From Bradyrhizobium sp. 1 (GTDB lineage Bacteria; Pseudomonadota; Alphaproteobacteria; Rhizobiales; Xanthobacteraceae), in contig NZ_JADPJH010000002.1 of NCBI RefSeq assembly GCF_023073315.1, positions 1-64,000 on the forward strand: a DNA stretch of 64,000 nucleotides, given 5' to 3'. Positions 38,159-47,015 of the stretch are shown here, piece by piece. Under the pieces are notes generated by a model that saw only the letters and a program-made list of their open reading frames with translations, did not search any database and was not told the DNA's origin. Both the position numbers and the translations under genes were made by a program. Each line of letters starts with the position of its first letter. Position 1 is the stretch's first letter.

Positions 38159-38216
38159 GTTCGTGTTCTCGATCGAGTTGGGTGCCGGCCGGCGCGAAGC
38201 CAGCCGGCGTCGGCGG

Positions 38217-39515
38217 TTAGTTCAGCGCGATCAGTGCGTCCAGCGCCTTGTCGGCATCAGCGCAAGCCTGATCGACGGTTTTCTGCTTCAGGATCAGATC
38301 CTGTACCGCCTGTCCGATGAACTCGCGCGATTGCGGATTTGCGACGATGGGATAGCCGACTTCGGACGAGCCCTTGGTCGCGAATACGTCGAGCGCAGCC
38401 TGCCATTCCTTGCGGACCGGCTCCTCGTCGATCCACTTGCGATATTCGGGATCGTTGGCGACGGACGGACGCGGCGGCGCAATGCCCTGGAGCGCCATCT
38501 TCTTCTGCACTTCGGGGCTGGTCGCCCACTGCACGAAGTACCAAGCCGCATCCGGCTGCTTGCTGTGCGATGACACCGCCATGCCCCAGCCGATCGTGGT
38601 CGGCACCTGGCCGGCATCACCCGCCGGGAACGGCAACAGGCCGGTATCCTTCAAGCGGGCGCCGCCTTCCATCACCGTGCGCAGCTCGTTGGAGGATTCG
38701 AACGCCATCGCGGCACGGCCGCTGCGGTAGAGGGCCGAAATCTGCTGGAAGCTGTAATTGACGACGCCGGGCGGCCCGAAATCGCGCAGCAGCCGGCTAT
38801 AGGTGTCGAGCGCTTCCTTGCCCTTGGCCGAGCAGAGATTTGACTTGCCGCCTGCGATATAGCTGCCGCCGACATTGTGCAGCATGTTGCTGAACGTGTA
38901 GGCGATCGCGGGCTTCAGACCGCGCGAGACGAACGGCGTCACCGTGCTGTCGCAGGCCTTGATCTTCTCGGCCGCGGCCTCGACATCCTTGATGGTTTTC
39001 GGCGCCTCGATGCCGCACTTCCTGAAGATGTCGGTACGGTAATAGAAGATCGGCCCTTCAAGATTCATCGGCATGCTGGTGAGCTTGCCGCTGAAGGTGG
39101 CGGCCTTCAGTAGCGCCTGGCTCAGGCCGGCGGGATCGTAATCCTTGGCGACGTCGTTTTTGGCCATCGCGGTGAGATCACCGTACCAGCCGGCGGCGGA
39201 GAACTGCTCGCCCTCGCGCGAGGGCAGCGTCATGAACACATCGACCTCGTCGCTGTTCGCATTCATGACGGTGACTAGACGCTGGCGCATCTGCTGTTCC
39301 TGATAGCCGTCGACTTTCAGGGTCATGCCGGTCAGCTTTTCGAAATCCGCCTTGTAGGTCAGCAGCGCCTGCGAGACCGGATTGTTGTTGGCGAGAAAGG
39401 TGACGGTCTTGCCCTTGAACTTCATCCAGTCGAAATCGGCGGCTTGCGCCTGCGCGCTGACGGCAATCGCGAGAACGGGCAACGCGACATGCGTCGCGAG
39501 CATCCTGGCCTTCAT
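38217..39515 (-). CDS. Polyol/sugar ABC substrate-binding protein (family 1)
   Basis: A 432-residue extracellular binding protein, first gene of the kinase-aldolase operon. A signal peptide ends at QAQAADF, followed by KGKTVTFLANNNPVSQALLT and later GRAAMAFESSNE. ATG at 39515 has GGGAGGAG upstream; the track beyond it has no family similarity. Two LacI-style sites lie 42 to 79 bases upstream, so repression by the divergent LacI protein is likely. Confidence 0.9.
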   Translation of the reverse strand: MKARMLATHVALPVLAIAVSAQAQAADFDWMKFKGKTVTFLANNNPVSQALLTYKADFEKLTGMTLKVDGYQEQQMRQRLVTVMNANSDEVDVFMTLPSREGEQFSAAGWYGDLTAMAKNDVAKDYDPAGLSQALLKAATFSGKLTSMPMNLEGPIFYYRTDIFRKCGIEAPKTIKDVEAAAEKIKACDSTVTPFVSRGLKPAIAYTFSNMLHNVGGSYIAGGKSNLCSAKGKEALDTYSRLLRDFGPPGVVNYSFQQISALYRSGRAAMAFESSNELRTVMEGGARLKDTGLLPFPAGDAGQVPTTIGWGMAVSSHSKQPDAAWYFVQWATSPEVQKKMALQGIAPPRPSVANDPEYRKWIDEEPVRKEWQAALDVFATKGSSEVGYPIVANPQSREFIGQAVQDLILKQKTVDQACADADKALDALIALN

Positions 39516-39556
39516 CGAACTCTCCTCCCGGCTGGCCGCCTTAAGCTGACGGACCA

Positions 39557-39594
39557 TTTGAACACGTTTGAGCACCACTTGAAAACGGTTACAA
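39557..39594. promoter_or_regulatory. Two operator-like sites with central CG upstream of the binding-protein gene
   Basis: TTTGAACACGTTTGAG (39557-39572) and TTGAAAACGGTTACAA (39579-39594) are imperfect dyads around CG, the usual centre of LacI-family operators. Their centres are 21 bp apart, two helical turns, which favours side-by-side binding. They lie between the binding-protein gene and the divergent LacI gene. Confidence 0.5.
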
Positions 39595-39690
39595 AATAGA
39601 CAACACGTCCGCCGTGTCAAGCGATGGACAAGCAACACAATCTACGGCAGATTTACGAAATCACCGCTACCGGGCGGCTCGCGACGCAAG

Positions 39691-39704
39691 ATGTAACGTT
39701 ACAT
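39691..39704. promoter_or_regulatory. Perfect 14-bp palindrome ATGTAACGTTACAT before the lacI-type start
   Basis: ATGTAAC/GTTACAT is a perfect inverted repeat with the ACGT core of LacI-family operators. It ends 2 bases before the ATG at 39707, where a ribosome binding site should be. This suggests autorepression at or near the transcription start, and a leaderless or nearly leaderless message. Confidence 0.62.
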
Positions 39705-39706
39705 TC

Positions 39707-40747
39707 ATGAGACTGACCAACGCCAAGTCTGTGAAGCAGGGCATCCGCGCCGTGGCAGCCCGCGCCGGCGCTTCGACCGCATCGGTCTCGCGCGCCCTCA
39801 ACAATCCCGATGCGGTGAGCCCTTCCCTGCGTGCACGCATTGAACAGGCCATCGACGCGCTCGGCTACATCCCGCATGCGCCGGCGCGCATCCTTTCGTC
39901 ACGGCGTTCACGCACACTCGGCGCGATCGTGCCGACGATCGACAACACGATGTTCGCGCGCGGCATCGCCTCGCTGCAACAATATCTGTCGTCGGTCGGA
40001 TACATGCTGTTCCTCACCACCAGCGGCTACGATCTCGACGCCGAGTTGCAGCAGGCGCGCAATCTGATCAGCCGCGGTGTCGACGGTCTCGTGCTACGCG
40101 GCGATTGCCACCACGACGGCTTGCGAAAACTGCTCGCCGACAATGCGGTGCCGTTCATCAATGTCGGCATCTACCAGCCTGACCGGCCCTACCCTTGCGT
40201 CGGTACCGACAACGAAGCCGCGGCCCATCGCGCCGCCGCACATGTCATCGAGCTCGGCCACCGCCGCATCGGGATCGTCTCGGCGCTCCAGCGCAACAAC
40301 GACCGCGCCAGCGCCCGCGTCGCTGGGTTTCGCCGCGCGCTCAGCGAGAACGGGCTCGAGATTCCCCCGCAATGGCATGTCGAGGTGCCCTATACGCTGG
40401 ACGACGCGCGCGAGGCGGCGCGCTATCTCCTGAGCCTGAAGGACCGCCCCACGGCCGTGGTGTGCGGCAACGACGTCATCGCCTATGGCGTGCTGCTTGA
40501 GGCGGAGCGCGACGGCTTCTCCGTGCCGCGCGATCTCTCGGTGGTCGGTTTCGACGACCTCGACTGGAGCCGCCATTTGCGGCCGAGCCTGACCACGATC
40601 CACGTTCCGACCGGAGAGACCTGGCAGCGCGCCGGCGAATATTTGGTGCGCAGCCTTGCCGGCGAACAGACCATTATGCATCGCGAGATCGACTTCTCGC
40701 TGGTGGTCCGCGAGTCGACCGCTCCGCCGCCGAAATCCCTGAAGTGA
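39707..40747 (+). CDS. LacI-family transcriptional regulator of the kinase-aldolase operon
   Basis: A 346-residue repressor. The DNA-binding helices read IRAVAARAGASTASVSRALN, followed by the hinge HAPARILSSRRSRTLG and a sensor domain (GVDGLVLRG, VVGFDDLDWSRHLRPSLTTI). The start at ATG 39707 leaves no Shine-Dalgarno because a palindrome occupies the space; GTG 24 bases downstream is an alternative. It is divergent from the operon at 31215-39515 and probably represses it and itself. Confidence 0.9.
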   Translation: MRLTNAKSVKQGIRAVAARAGASTASVSRALNNPDAVSPSLRARIEQAIDALGYIPHAPARILSSRRSRTLGAIVPTIDNTMFARGIASLQQYLSSVGYMLFLTTSGYDLDAELQQARNLISRGVDGLVLRGDCHHDGLRKLLADNAVPFINVGIYQPDRPYPCVGTDNEAAAHRAAAHVIELGHRRIGIVSALQRNNDRASARVAGFRRALSENGLEIPPQWHVEVPYTLDDAREAARYLLSLKDRPTAVVCGNDVIAYGVLLEAERDGFSVPRDLSVVGFDDLDWSRHLRPSLTTIHVPTGETWQRAGEYLVRSLAGEQTIMHREIDFSLVVRESTAPPPKSLK

Positions 40748-40758
40748 GACCCCTAACG

Positions 40759-41493
40759 ATGAGCTCGAATTTCTCTCTCGCCCCCGGCTTTCATGCCGTC
40801 GTGATCGGCGGCGCCGGCGACATTGGCGCTGCGATCAGCAACCAGCTTTGCGATCTCGGCGCGACGGTGACTGCAACGGGCGCGAACGAGGCCGATCTCG
40901 CCCGCACCCTCCTCAAGCCGCGCGCGGGCCTCTCGCTCGCGACGCTCGACGTCACCGATGATGCGGCCGTCACGTCCTTTGCCCGGCAACACAAGCGCGT
41001 CGACGCGCTGGTCAACTGCGCCGGCATTCTCGCGCGCGACAAGGAATTCGAGATCGAGACTTTTGTGAAGGTGCTCGACGTCAATCTCACCGGCACGTTC
41101 CGGACCTGCATGGCGTTCCACGCTCTTCTCGCCGAGAAGAAAGGCTCGATCATCAATATCGCCTCGATGAATGCGACGCTGGCGCTGCCGCGGATTCCCG
41201 CCTATTGCGCCAGCAAGGGCGGCGTCGTGATGCTGACCAAGGCGCTGGCCTTGAAGTGGGCCGAGGAAGGCATCCGCGTCAACGCGGTCGCGCCCGGCTA
41301 TATCGAAACGGCAATCAACGCTGCCGGCCGCACTGACCTTGCGCATTATCAGCGCATCGCCGACCGCACTGCCTTCAAGCGCTGGGGACGGCCGGAGGAT
41401 ATTGCCGGCGCGGTCGCCTTCCTCTGCATGCCGGCCTCGCAATACGCGACTGGCGCGGTTGTCGCAGTAGATGGAGGATTTCTAGCGGGGTGA
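40759..41493 (+). CDS. Short-chain dehydrogenase/reductase
   Basis: A 244-residue SDR. The cofactor motif is IGGAGDIGAA, with NCAG, the active-site serine in INIASMNA, Tyr/Lys in YCASKGG and the C-terminal VAVDGGFLAG. It lies 11 bases after the LacI gene and is probably co-transcribed, so made under the same signal. A GTG at 40744 overlapping the lacI-type stop is an alternative start. It could be a polyol or sugar-acid dehydrogenase that feeds the kinase-aldolase route. Confidence 0.86.
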   Translation: MSSNFSLAPGFHAVVIGGAGDIGAAISNQLCDLGATVTATGANEADLARTLLKPRAGLSLATLDVTDDAAVTSFARQHKRVDALVNCAGILARDKEFEIETFVKVLDVNLTGTFRTCMAFHALLAEKKGSIINIASMNATLALPRIPAYCASKGGVVMLTKALALKWAEEGIRVNAVAPGYIETAINAAGRTDLAHYQRIADRTAFKRWGRPEDIAGAVAFLCMPASQYATGAVVAVDGGFLAG

Positions 41494-41635
41494 GACACTT
41501 GGCGCTTGTTGTATCATGACGGTGTCATCGTGACATAAGCGGGCCGGATTTAGTCGATGTCTCGTCTGTGCCGACCTGCAAATGACCAAGCTTGAGCCCA
41601 GGTCGACTTTCGCTTTTCGAGAGGCTCAATCCTTA

Positions 41636-42625
41636 TCAGGCACCCCAGCGCAGCGCTGCGGTATGCACTGGGGCATCCCACAATTCTTTTGACGGGCCGT
41701 CGAGCACGGAGACGGTGATCGAGGCACCGGCCATGTCGAGCGACGTCACATAAGAACCGGTCAGGAAACGCACCGCCGCAATCCCCGCCCCGTCCAAAAT
41801 CTGTTTGGCGCTATTGACCATGAGATAGAGTTCGATCAGAGGCGTTGCGCCAAACCCGTTGACCAGAAGCAGGACTTCGCTGCCCTTGCTCGGTGCGAGA
41901 TCACTCAGGATCGCATTAAGCATCTCGGCGGCAATCGCATCGGCAGATGCCAGCGGCACCCTGCGACGACCCGGCTCGCCGTGAATGCCGACACCCATTT
42001 CCATTTCGTCGTCAGCCAGGGTGAAATTCGGTCGACCTGCGGCCGGAACGGTGCACGGCAGGAGCGCCACGCCCATCGAGCGGGTGCGCCGATTGACATC
42101 ATCGCCGAGCGCTTTGAGAGCAGCTAGCGGCATTCCCTTTTCGGCCGCGGCGCCGACCATCTTTTCCACGATCAGCGTTCCCGCGACTCCGCGACGGCCG
42201 GTCGTATAGGTCGATTTCTCGACCGCGACGTCGTCATTGGTCACCACGCTCGCGATTTCACGGCCGGCCATCTCCGCGGCCATGGTGAAATTCATCACAT
42301 CGCCTTCGTAATTCTTGACGATGAAGAGCACGCCTGCCCCAGTGTCGACAGCCTCCGCCGCCTCGATCATCTGATCTGGCGTCGGCGACGTGAAGATCTG
42401 GCCTGGACATGCGGCATCGAGCATACCGAGGCCGACATAGCCCGCATGGAGCGGTTCATGACCCGAGCCGCCGCCTGAGATGAGCGCGACCTTGCCCGGC
42501 TTCAGGGAACGGCGACGCACGAACTTCCGCTCGGCGCCTAGAAGCAGGATATCGGCATGTGCAGCTGCCAGCCCGTCGAGACTCTCTTCGAGCACCGTAT
42601 CGGTGCTGTTGATCAGCTTCTTCAT
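41636..42625 (-). CDS. dhaK: Dihydroxyacetone kinase subunit DhaK
   Basis: A 329-residue substrate-binding subunit of PTS-dependent dihydroxyacetone kinase. The covalent substrate-binding His215 sits in [10 protein letters not shown], and the GGGSGHEP loop near residue 53 and [11 protein letters not shown] are conserved. In this system DhaL carries ADP/ATP that is recharged by DhaM, so PEP is the final phosphate donor. It is the last gene of the ABC-PTS operon. Related kinases act on other small ketoses such as erythrulose, so the substrate may not be dihydroxyacetone itself. Confidence 0.92.
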   Translation of the reverse strand: MKKLINSTDTVLEESLDGLAAAHADILLLGAERKFVRRRSLKPGKVALISGGGSGHEPLHAGYVGLGMLDAACPGQIFTSPTPDQMIEAAEAVDTGAGVLFIVKNYEGDVMNFTMAAEMAGREIASVVTNDDVAVEKSTYTTGRRGVAGTLIVEKMVGAAAEKGMPLAALKALGDDVNRRTRSMGVALLPCTVPAAGRPNFTLADDEMEMGVGIHGEPGRRRVPLASADAIAAEMLNAILSDLAPSKGSEVLLLVNGFGATPLIELYLMVNSAKQILDGAGIAAVRFLTGSYVTSLDMAGASITVSVLDGPSKELWDAPVHTAALRWGA

Positions 42626-42663
42626 GGCGTTCTCCCGATTGTCTTTTCTGCAGGCCGGATCCG

Positions 42664-43095
42664 TTACCCGATGCTTTCGGCGTAGCGCGCGAGCTGCGCG
42701 GCAAAATCGACGATGAGCTGCTCGAGCGCGCGGTTCTTCTTGTCGTCACCGAGATCGGGCACCGTCACCGTAACAGTGCGCGTGTGCGCCTCGCGGTGGG
42801 CTCCGCGCAGCCGCCCGGGGTGCGCGCGACCATAAGCTTCGAGGAAAGCCGCACGCTCGGCACCGGAGAGATGGCAGACCTCGAAGATGATCGCGACATG
42901 CTTCGCCGGGATCGGCACCAAATACGCCGGATTGGTGATCTGGCTGACAAAGGAGCGGTTCTTGCCGAGCGCCGCCGCGAGCTTCAGCCGCGTCCCAGAC
43001 GGCCGGTTGTCGAGGACCCGCCGCAGGATGAGCTTGTAGTCCGCGACATTGCTATCGCCCGTCCGGCTCGTGTCCTCACCTGTATCGTCCGTCAT
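42664..43095 (-). CDS. Small HTH-like protein between EI and DhaK
   Basis: A 143-residue protein not recognised with certainty. The middle part (LDNRPSGTRLKLAAALGKNR then SFVSQITNP) looks like an XRE-type helix-turn-helix, followed by a stretch (HVAIIFEVCHLSGAERAAFL) like those in such regulators and a charged C-terminal helix (KKNRALEQLIVDFAAQLAR). ATG at 43095 overlaps the EI stop by 4 bases. It is probably a regulator or adaptor of this phosphorelay; a role in sensing phosphorylation is speculation. Confidence 0.6.
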   Translation of the reverse strand: MTDDTGEDTSRTGDSNVADYKLILRRVLDNRPSGTRLKLAAALGKNRSFVSQITNPAYLVPIPAKHVAIIFEVCHLSGAERAAFLEAYGRAHPGRLRGAHREAHTRTVTVTVPDLGDDKKNRALEQLIVDFAAQLARYAESIG

Positions 43096-44687
43096 GTGGT
43101 CACCGCGGCGACGGCAGCCTTGAGGCGGGCCACCGCAATCGGCGAGACCGATAGCGTCGTCAGGCCTGTCGCCAGCAACGCATTCGTCAACCGAGTATCG
43201 GCCGCGGCATCGCCGCAGAGCGAGACCTCGACACCACGCTTGCATCCGGCCTCGACCGTCCGCGCAATCAATGCCAGCACCGCCGGATGACCGGCATCGT
43301 TGAGATCGGCGACAGCGCCGATATCACGCGCCGCAGCCATCGTGTATTGGGTCAGGTCGTTCGACCCGATGGAATAGAACGCCGCGCCAAAGTTCTCCGC
43401 GCACAGCGCTGCCGCAGGAACCTCGACCATAATGCCAAGCGGCGGCCGCGCGCAGGCGATCCCCTCTGCCTTGAGTGCCGCAAACTCCGCGTCCAGCATG
43501 ACGTTGGCGTGCTCGAGCTCCGAGGGGACTGCAATCATCGGCAGCATCACCTTCAGCGTTCCATGGACGGCCGCACGGCACAGCGCTCGCAACTGCACGC
43601 GAAACACCTCCGGTCGCGCAAGCGAGAGCCGGATCCCGCGCAAGCCCAGGAACGGATTGCGCTCGCCATCGATCGTCAGGCCGGCGATCGGCTTGTCGCC
43701 GCCGGCATCGAGGGTGCGGATCGTCACCGGCCGTCCCGCGGCCCAGTCGAGCATGCGCCGATAGACGGCGTATTGTGCATCCTCGCCCGGCAACCCTCTC
43801 GACCCTTCGAACAGAAATTCAGTTCGCACAAGACCGATGCCGTCGCAGATCGCGGGATCGAGACCAGTGAGGTCTTCGGGCGCGGCAACATTGAGAAGCA
43901 CCGCGATGCGCCGGCCATTGGCCGTCAGCGCCGGCTTGAGGCGGCTGGCGTCAGCAGCGATCTGTGCGGCATTCGCAGCCGCCATGCGGTGCTCGAACAG
44001 GCGGCGCGTTTCGGGCTTGGGATCAAAGATCACGGTGCCGGCGTCGCCGTCAACCAGCGCCAATGACGGCTGTCCGTTCCAGGGCAACGGACCCAATCCA
44101 ACCACCATCGGAGCCCCGCGCGCCCGCGCGAGCATCGCGACATGCGACGACGGCGATCCAGCGGCGAGCGCAATGGCGCCGCCACGAGCCCAGTCAACGG
44201 CCAGGAACGTCGACGGCGAAATGTCGTCACCCATGACGACGGAATCGCCGGAAATCCTTGCGGTCGCATCAGCACCATTCAACCCAGCGAGCACGCGGTC
44301 GCGAATGTCGACCAGATCGGCGGCACGCGCCCGGAAATACTCCTCCTCCGCCGCGCGATAGCCGGCAATCTCCGCGTCGAGTGCCGCGCGCCAAGCCTCA
44401 TCGGCGGCGGCACCAGCTGTAACAGCTTCGTAGGCTCCTTCCGCAAGCGCATCGTCGCCCAGCATCGCGACCTGGAATTCCAGGATTTCCGCGGCCTCGC
44501 CGTGAACCGTCGCGATCAGTTCGGCAAGCTCCGCTGCCGCTTTCTCGATCGCCGCCTTCAGAGCTGCCGCCTCCTGAACGGGATCGCCCTTCGCCGCTCC
44601 GCGCGGCGCTGCATGCGTCAGCACCGCGACCGGGCCGACGGCGAGGCCTGGCGAGGCGGGATGGCCGATGAGATGGATCTCGCCCAC
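43092..44687 (-). CDS. Dedicated PTS enzyme I (PEP-protein phosphotransferase)
   Basis: A 531-residue full-length enzyme I. The phospho-histidine is His182 in GSPSSHVAMLARARGAP; the C-terminal TIM-barrel PEP domain has GLVRTEFLF, RTLDAGGDKP, FLGLRGIRLSL, GSNDLTQY and the active-site Cys in EVSLCGDAAA. GTG at 44687 lies 4 bases after the HPr stop and is preceded by GGAGAGG; ATGs at 44711 and 44714 are alternatives. It should pass phosphate from PEP to the HPr encoded next door. In E. coli this role is covered partly by a fused DhaM, so a separate, complete copy here is notable. Confidence 0.88.
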   Translation of the reverse strand: MGEIHLIGHPASPGLAVGPVAVLTHAAPRGAAKGDPVQEAAALKAAIEKAAAELAELIATVHGEAAEILEFQVAMLGDDALAEGAYEAVTAGAAADEAWRAALDAEIAGYRAAEEEYFRARAADLVDIRDRVLAGLNGADATARISGDSVVMGDDISPSTFLAVDWARGGAIALAAGSPSSHVAMLARARGAPMVVGLGPLPWNGQPSLALVDGDAGTVIFDPKPETRRLFEHRMAAANAAQIAADASRLKPALTANGRRIAVLLNVAAPEDLTGLDPAICDGIGLVRTEFLFEGSRGLPGEDAQYAVYRRMLDWAAGRPVTIRTLDAGGDKPIAGLTIDGERNPFLGLRGIRLSLARPEVFRVQLRALCRAAVHGTLKVMLPMIAVPSELEHANVMLDAEFAALKAEGIACARPPLGIMVEVPAAALCAENFGAAFYSIGSNDLTQYTMAAARDIGAVADLNDAGHPAVLALIARTVEAGCKRGVEVSLCGDAAADTRLTNALLATGLTTLSVSPIAVARLKAAVAAVTT

Positions 44688-44691
44688 GATT

Positions 44692-45006
44692 TCACGCCTC
44701 TCCGAAACCATCATGCACCAGAGCGAGCATGGCCGCGAGCGCCGCCTCGCCATCGGGACCACTGATGCGGAAATGCAGCGTTGCGCCTTGCGGCGCCTTC
44801 ACGCGCATCACCTTCACCGGGCTCTTGGCGTCCGTCCAGGGTCCGTCGGCAGCAAGCGCGATTTCGATCTTCGCGGCAAAGCCCTTCGCGCATTGCGTGA
44901 GCTTCACCGATGGCCGCGCGTGCAGGCCGACCGGATTGACCAGGACCGCAGAGGCGGTCAGCGGGGCAAACGTCTGAGCCGCCCGGTTGGCGTTGGCATC
45001 ATGCAT
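44692..45006 (-). CDS. HPr-type phosphocarrier of the dihydroxyacetone kinase system
   Basis: A 104-residue HPr. The active histidine is His29 in NPVGLHARPS, and the usual serine region is present as AKSPVKVMRV. It is longer than the standard 85 to 90 residues because of an N-terminal extension. ATG at 45006 overlaps the DhaM stop by 8 bases. It should carry phosphate from enzyme I to DhaM. Confidence 0.88.
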   Translation of the reverse strand: MHDANANRAAQTFAPLTASAVLVNPVGLHARPSVKLTQCAKGFAAKIEIALAADGPWTDAKSPVKVMRVKAPQGATLHFRISGPDGEAALAAMLALVHDGFGEA

Positions 45007-45400
45007 AGAATTCCTCCGCGCTGCGTTTGACGGCGGCAAGCGGCGAGCCGCCCGAAGACTCGGTCGCAGCGATCACGGCACCCTCGACCACCGGGGCATT
45101 GCAGACCAGGACGCGCCCGCGCCGGTCTTCGGGGAGCATTTCCACCGCCATCTCCGAATTGGTCTCGGCACCGCCGAGATCGACAAGGATCGCGACACCT
45201 GCCGGTGACCAGGCTGTCTCGATCGCCTCGAGGATGCCTGCAACGTTCGTACCGAGCCCGCCATCGACATCGCCACCGGTCCAGGCCAGCGGCACGGCGT
45301 CTCCGACCATCTGGCGCACCATATCGGCCGCACCTTCCGCTATCTTCGGCGAATGCGACACGATGACAATTCCGACATTGCCGGGACGTAAACTGCTCAT
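44999..45400 (-). CDS. dhaM: DhaM, EIIA-mannose-type phosphotransfer subunit
   Basis: A 133-residue EIIA domain with phospho-acceptor His16 in IVIVSHSPKIAEG and the LVDLGGAETNSEMA stretch of DhaM. E. coli DhaM is a fusion of EIIA, HPr and part of enzyme I; here these are separate consecutive genes. It overlaps the dhaL stop by 4 bases. It rephosphorylates the ADP bound to DhaL. Confidence 0.9.
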   Translation of the reverse strand: MSSLRPGNVGIVIVSHSPKIAEGAADMVRQMVGDAVPLAWTGGDVDGGLGTNVAGILEAIETAWSPAGVAILVDLGGAETNSEMAVEMLPEDRRGRVLVCNAPVVEGAVIAATESSGGSPLAAVKRSAEEFYA

Positions 45401-46011
45401 GTATTGACCTCGAACTCCAGTGTCTCAACTGCTGCGCCGATCAGAAGGGATGCCGAGCGCGAGCCGGGGTCCATATGACCGATCGAACGTTCGCCTAGAA
45501 AGGAGGCGCGGCCGCGGATCGCCAGCATGGGCGTGGTGCGATCGGCCGCTTGCGCCGCCTCGATCGCGATCGCCTTGGCGTCGCCGCCTCCCGCCAGGAC
45601 GGCGTGCACCGGCACCAGGACATCCAGCAACGTTTTCTGCCCCGCTTCTGAACGACCGCGCGCCTTAACGGCGTGGATCGCCTTCTCCGTCGCCACGACG
45701 AGATCGGCCCGGCTCGGCTGCTCCGGAAGTGCCTTGCCCAGTTCCATGAAGAAAGTCCCGACCAGCGGCCCAGAAGCACCGCCGACCTTCATGACCAGGG
45801 TCATTCCGATCGCCTTCAGCATGTCAGGGAGCGGCTTGTCGGCCAGGCCCGGCAACGCCGCGAGCACAGCCTCGAAACCGCGCTTCATGTTCAGCCCATG
45901 ATCCCCATCGCCAATCGCCTGGTCGAGACTCGTCAGCTCGTCCGCGTGTTCGATCACTGCCCCGGCCAGCGCTCGCACCAGTCTTTCCCTGGCTACCCGA
46001 TCAAGGCTCAT
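45397..46011 (-). CDS. dhaL: Dihydroxyacetone kinase ADP-binding subunit DhaL
   Basis: A 204-residue DhaL. The three aspartates that hold Mg-ADP are Asp30, Asp35 and Asp37 in SLDQAIGDGDHG; other hallmarks are KVGGASGPLVGTFF and the C-terminal HMDPGSRSASL. It links the ABC ATPase genes to the phosphorelay genes: its start overlaps the ATPase stop by 4 bases. Confidence 0.92.
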   Translation of the reverse strand: MSLDRVARERLVRALAGAVIEHADELTSLDQAIGDGDHGLNMKRGFEAVLAALPGLADKPLPDMLKAIGMTLVMKVGGASGPLVGTFFMELGKALPEQPSRADLVVATEKAIHAVKARGRSEAGQKTLLDVLVPVHAVLAGGGDAKAIAIEAAQAADRTTPMLAIRGRASFLGERSIGHMDPGSRSASLLIGAAVETLEFEVNT

Positions 46012-47015
46012 GCCGCTACCCTCCAGCCCCTCGCATCGAAAAACAGCGGTTTGTTCAGACGGAGCGACACCACATCCCCGGCGCCGAAGCCCGCCTCGGG
46101 ATCCGCCAGGGTCACGACTGGCCGGCCGGCGAGGTCGAGATGGAGATGGCTCTGGTCGCCGAGATGCTCGACCCGCTTGACGGTTGCCGAGACGTCGCCG
46201 CCGCCGCGCGCAATCGCCAGGTGCTCGGTCCGCGCGCCGACTGTCTCCGCGCCAGCCGGCGCGCCGCCGAACAATGTCGCCGGCAGCAAATTGATTGTCG
46301 GCTGGCCCAGCCGGGCCGCGACATGCGCGTTGATCGGATTCTCGTAGATTTCGCGCGGCGATCCAATCTGCATCAGCCGTCCGCCTTCGATCACGCCGAT
46401 GCGCGACGCCATGGTCATCGCCTCGGTCTGATCGTGGGTGACGTAGAGGATCGTCGCGCCGAGATCGACCTGGATCCGTTTGAGCTCGATGCGCAACTCG
46501 CCGCGCAGCTTGGCATCCAGCGAGGAGAGCGGCTCGTCCATCAGATAGATCGAGGGCGACCGGACCAGAGCCCGGCCGATTGCGACGCGCTGCATCTGCC
46601 CGCCCGACAGTTGCGTCGCCTTGTTGTCCAACTTGGTTTCGATGTGAAGAAGACGTGCAACCTCCTGCACCTTCGCGCGGATGTCGGCTTCCGGCACACG
46701 GCGGGTCGGCGCGCGCAACGCGAAGGCCATGTTCTCGAACACGGTCAGGTGCGGATACAGCGAATATTGCTGGAACACAAAGGCCACATCGCGATCGGCC
46801 GGTGCATCGCCGGTCACGTCGCGCCCGTCGATGCGGATCGAACCCGTGTCCGGCTGCTCCAACCCCGCTACCAAACGCAGCGCCGTGGTCTTGCCGGCGC
46901 CAGTCGGTCCAAGCAATGCAACGAACTCGCCGTCGCCGATTGTCAGCGACAGATCGCTCACGGCTTGGGTCTTGCCGAATGCCTTGGAGACGGCGTTGAT
47001 CTCGACCTCAGCCAT
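46008..47015 (-). CDS. ABC transporter ATPase, second of a pair (MalK/UgpC type)
   Basis: A 335-residue ATPase with Walker A GPTGAGKTT, Q-loop VFQQYSLYPHL, a normal signature LSGGQMQRVAIGRA, Walker B YLMDEP and a C-terminal TOBE-type region. It overlaps the preceding ATPase gene by 8 bases. Two different ATPases in one polyol importer are known from the rhizobial glycerol transporter (GlpS/GlpT), so a heterodimer with the next protein is likely. Confidence 0.9.
   Translation of the reverse strand: MAEVEINAVSKAFGKTQAVSDLSLTIGDGEFVALLGPTGAGKTTALRLVAGLEQPDTGSIRIDGRDVTGDAPADRDVAFVFQQYSLYPHLTVFENMAFALRAPTRRVPEADIRAKVQEVARLLHIETKLDNKATQLSGGQMQRVAIGRALVRSPSIYLMDEPLSSLDAKLRGELRIELKRIQVDLGATILYVTHDQTEAMTMASRIGVIEGGRLMQIGSPREIYENPINAHVAARLGQPTINLLPATLFGGAPAGAETVGARTEHLAIARGGGDVSATVKRVEHLGDQSHLHLDLAGRPVVTLADPEAGFGAGDVVSLRLNKPLFFDARGWRVAA

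Noticed and set aside
41494..41635. Possible bidirectional terminator between the convergent SDR and dhaK genes
   Set aside because: Only a weak 5-bp stem (ATGAC/GTCAT) with no T-tract on either strand.
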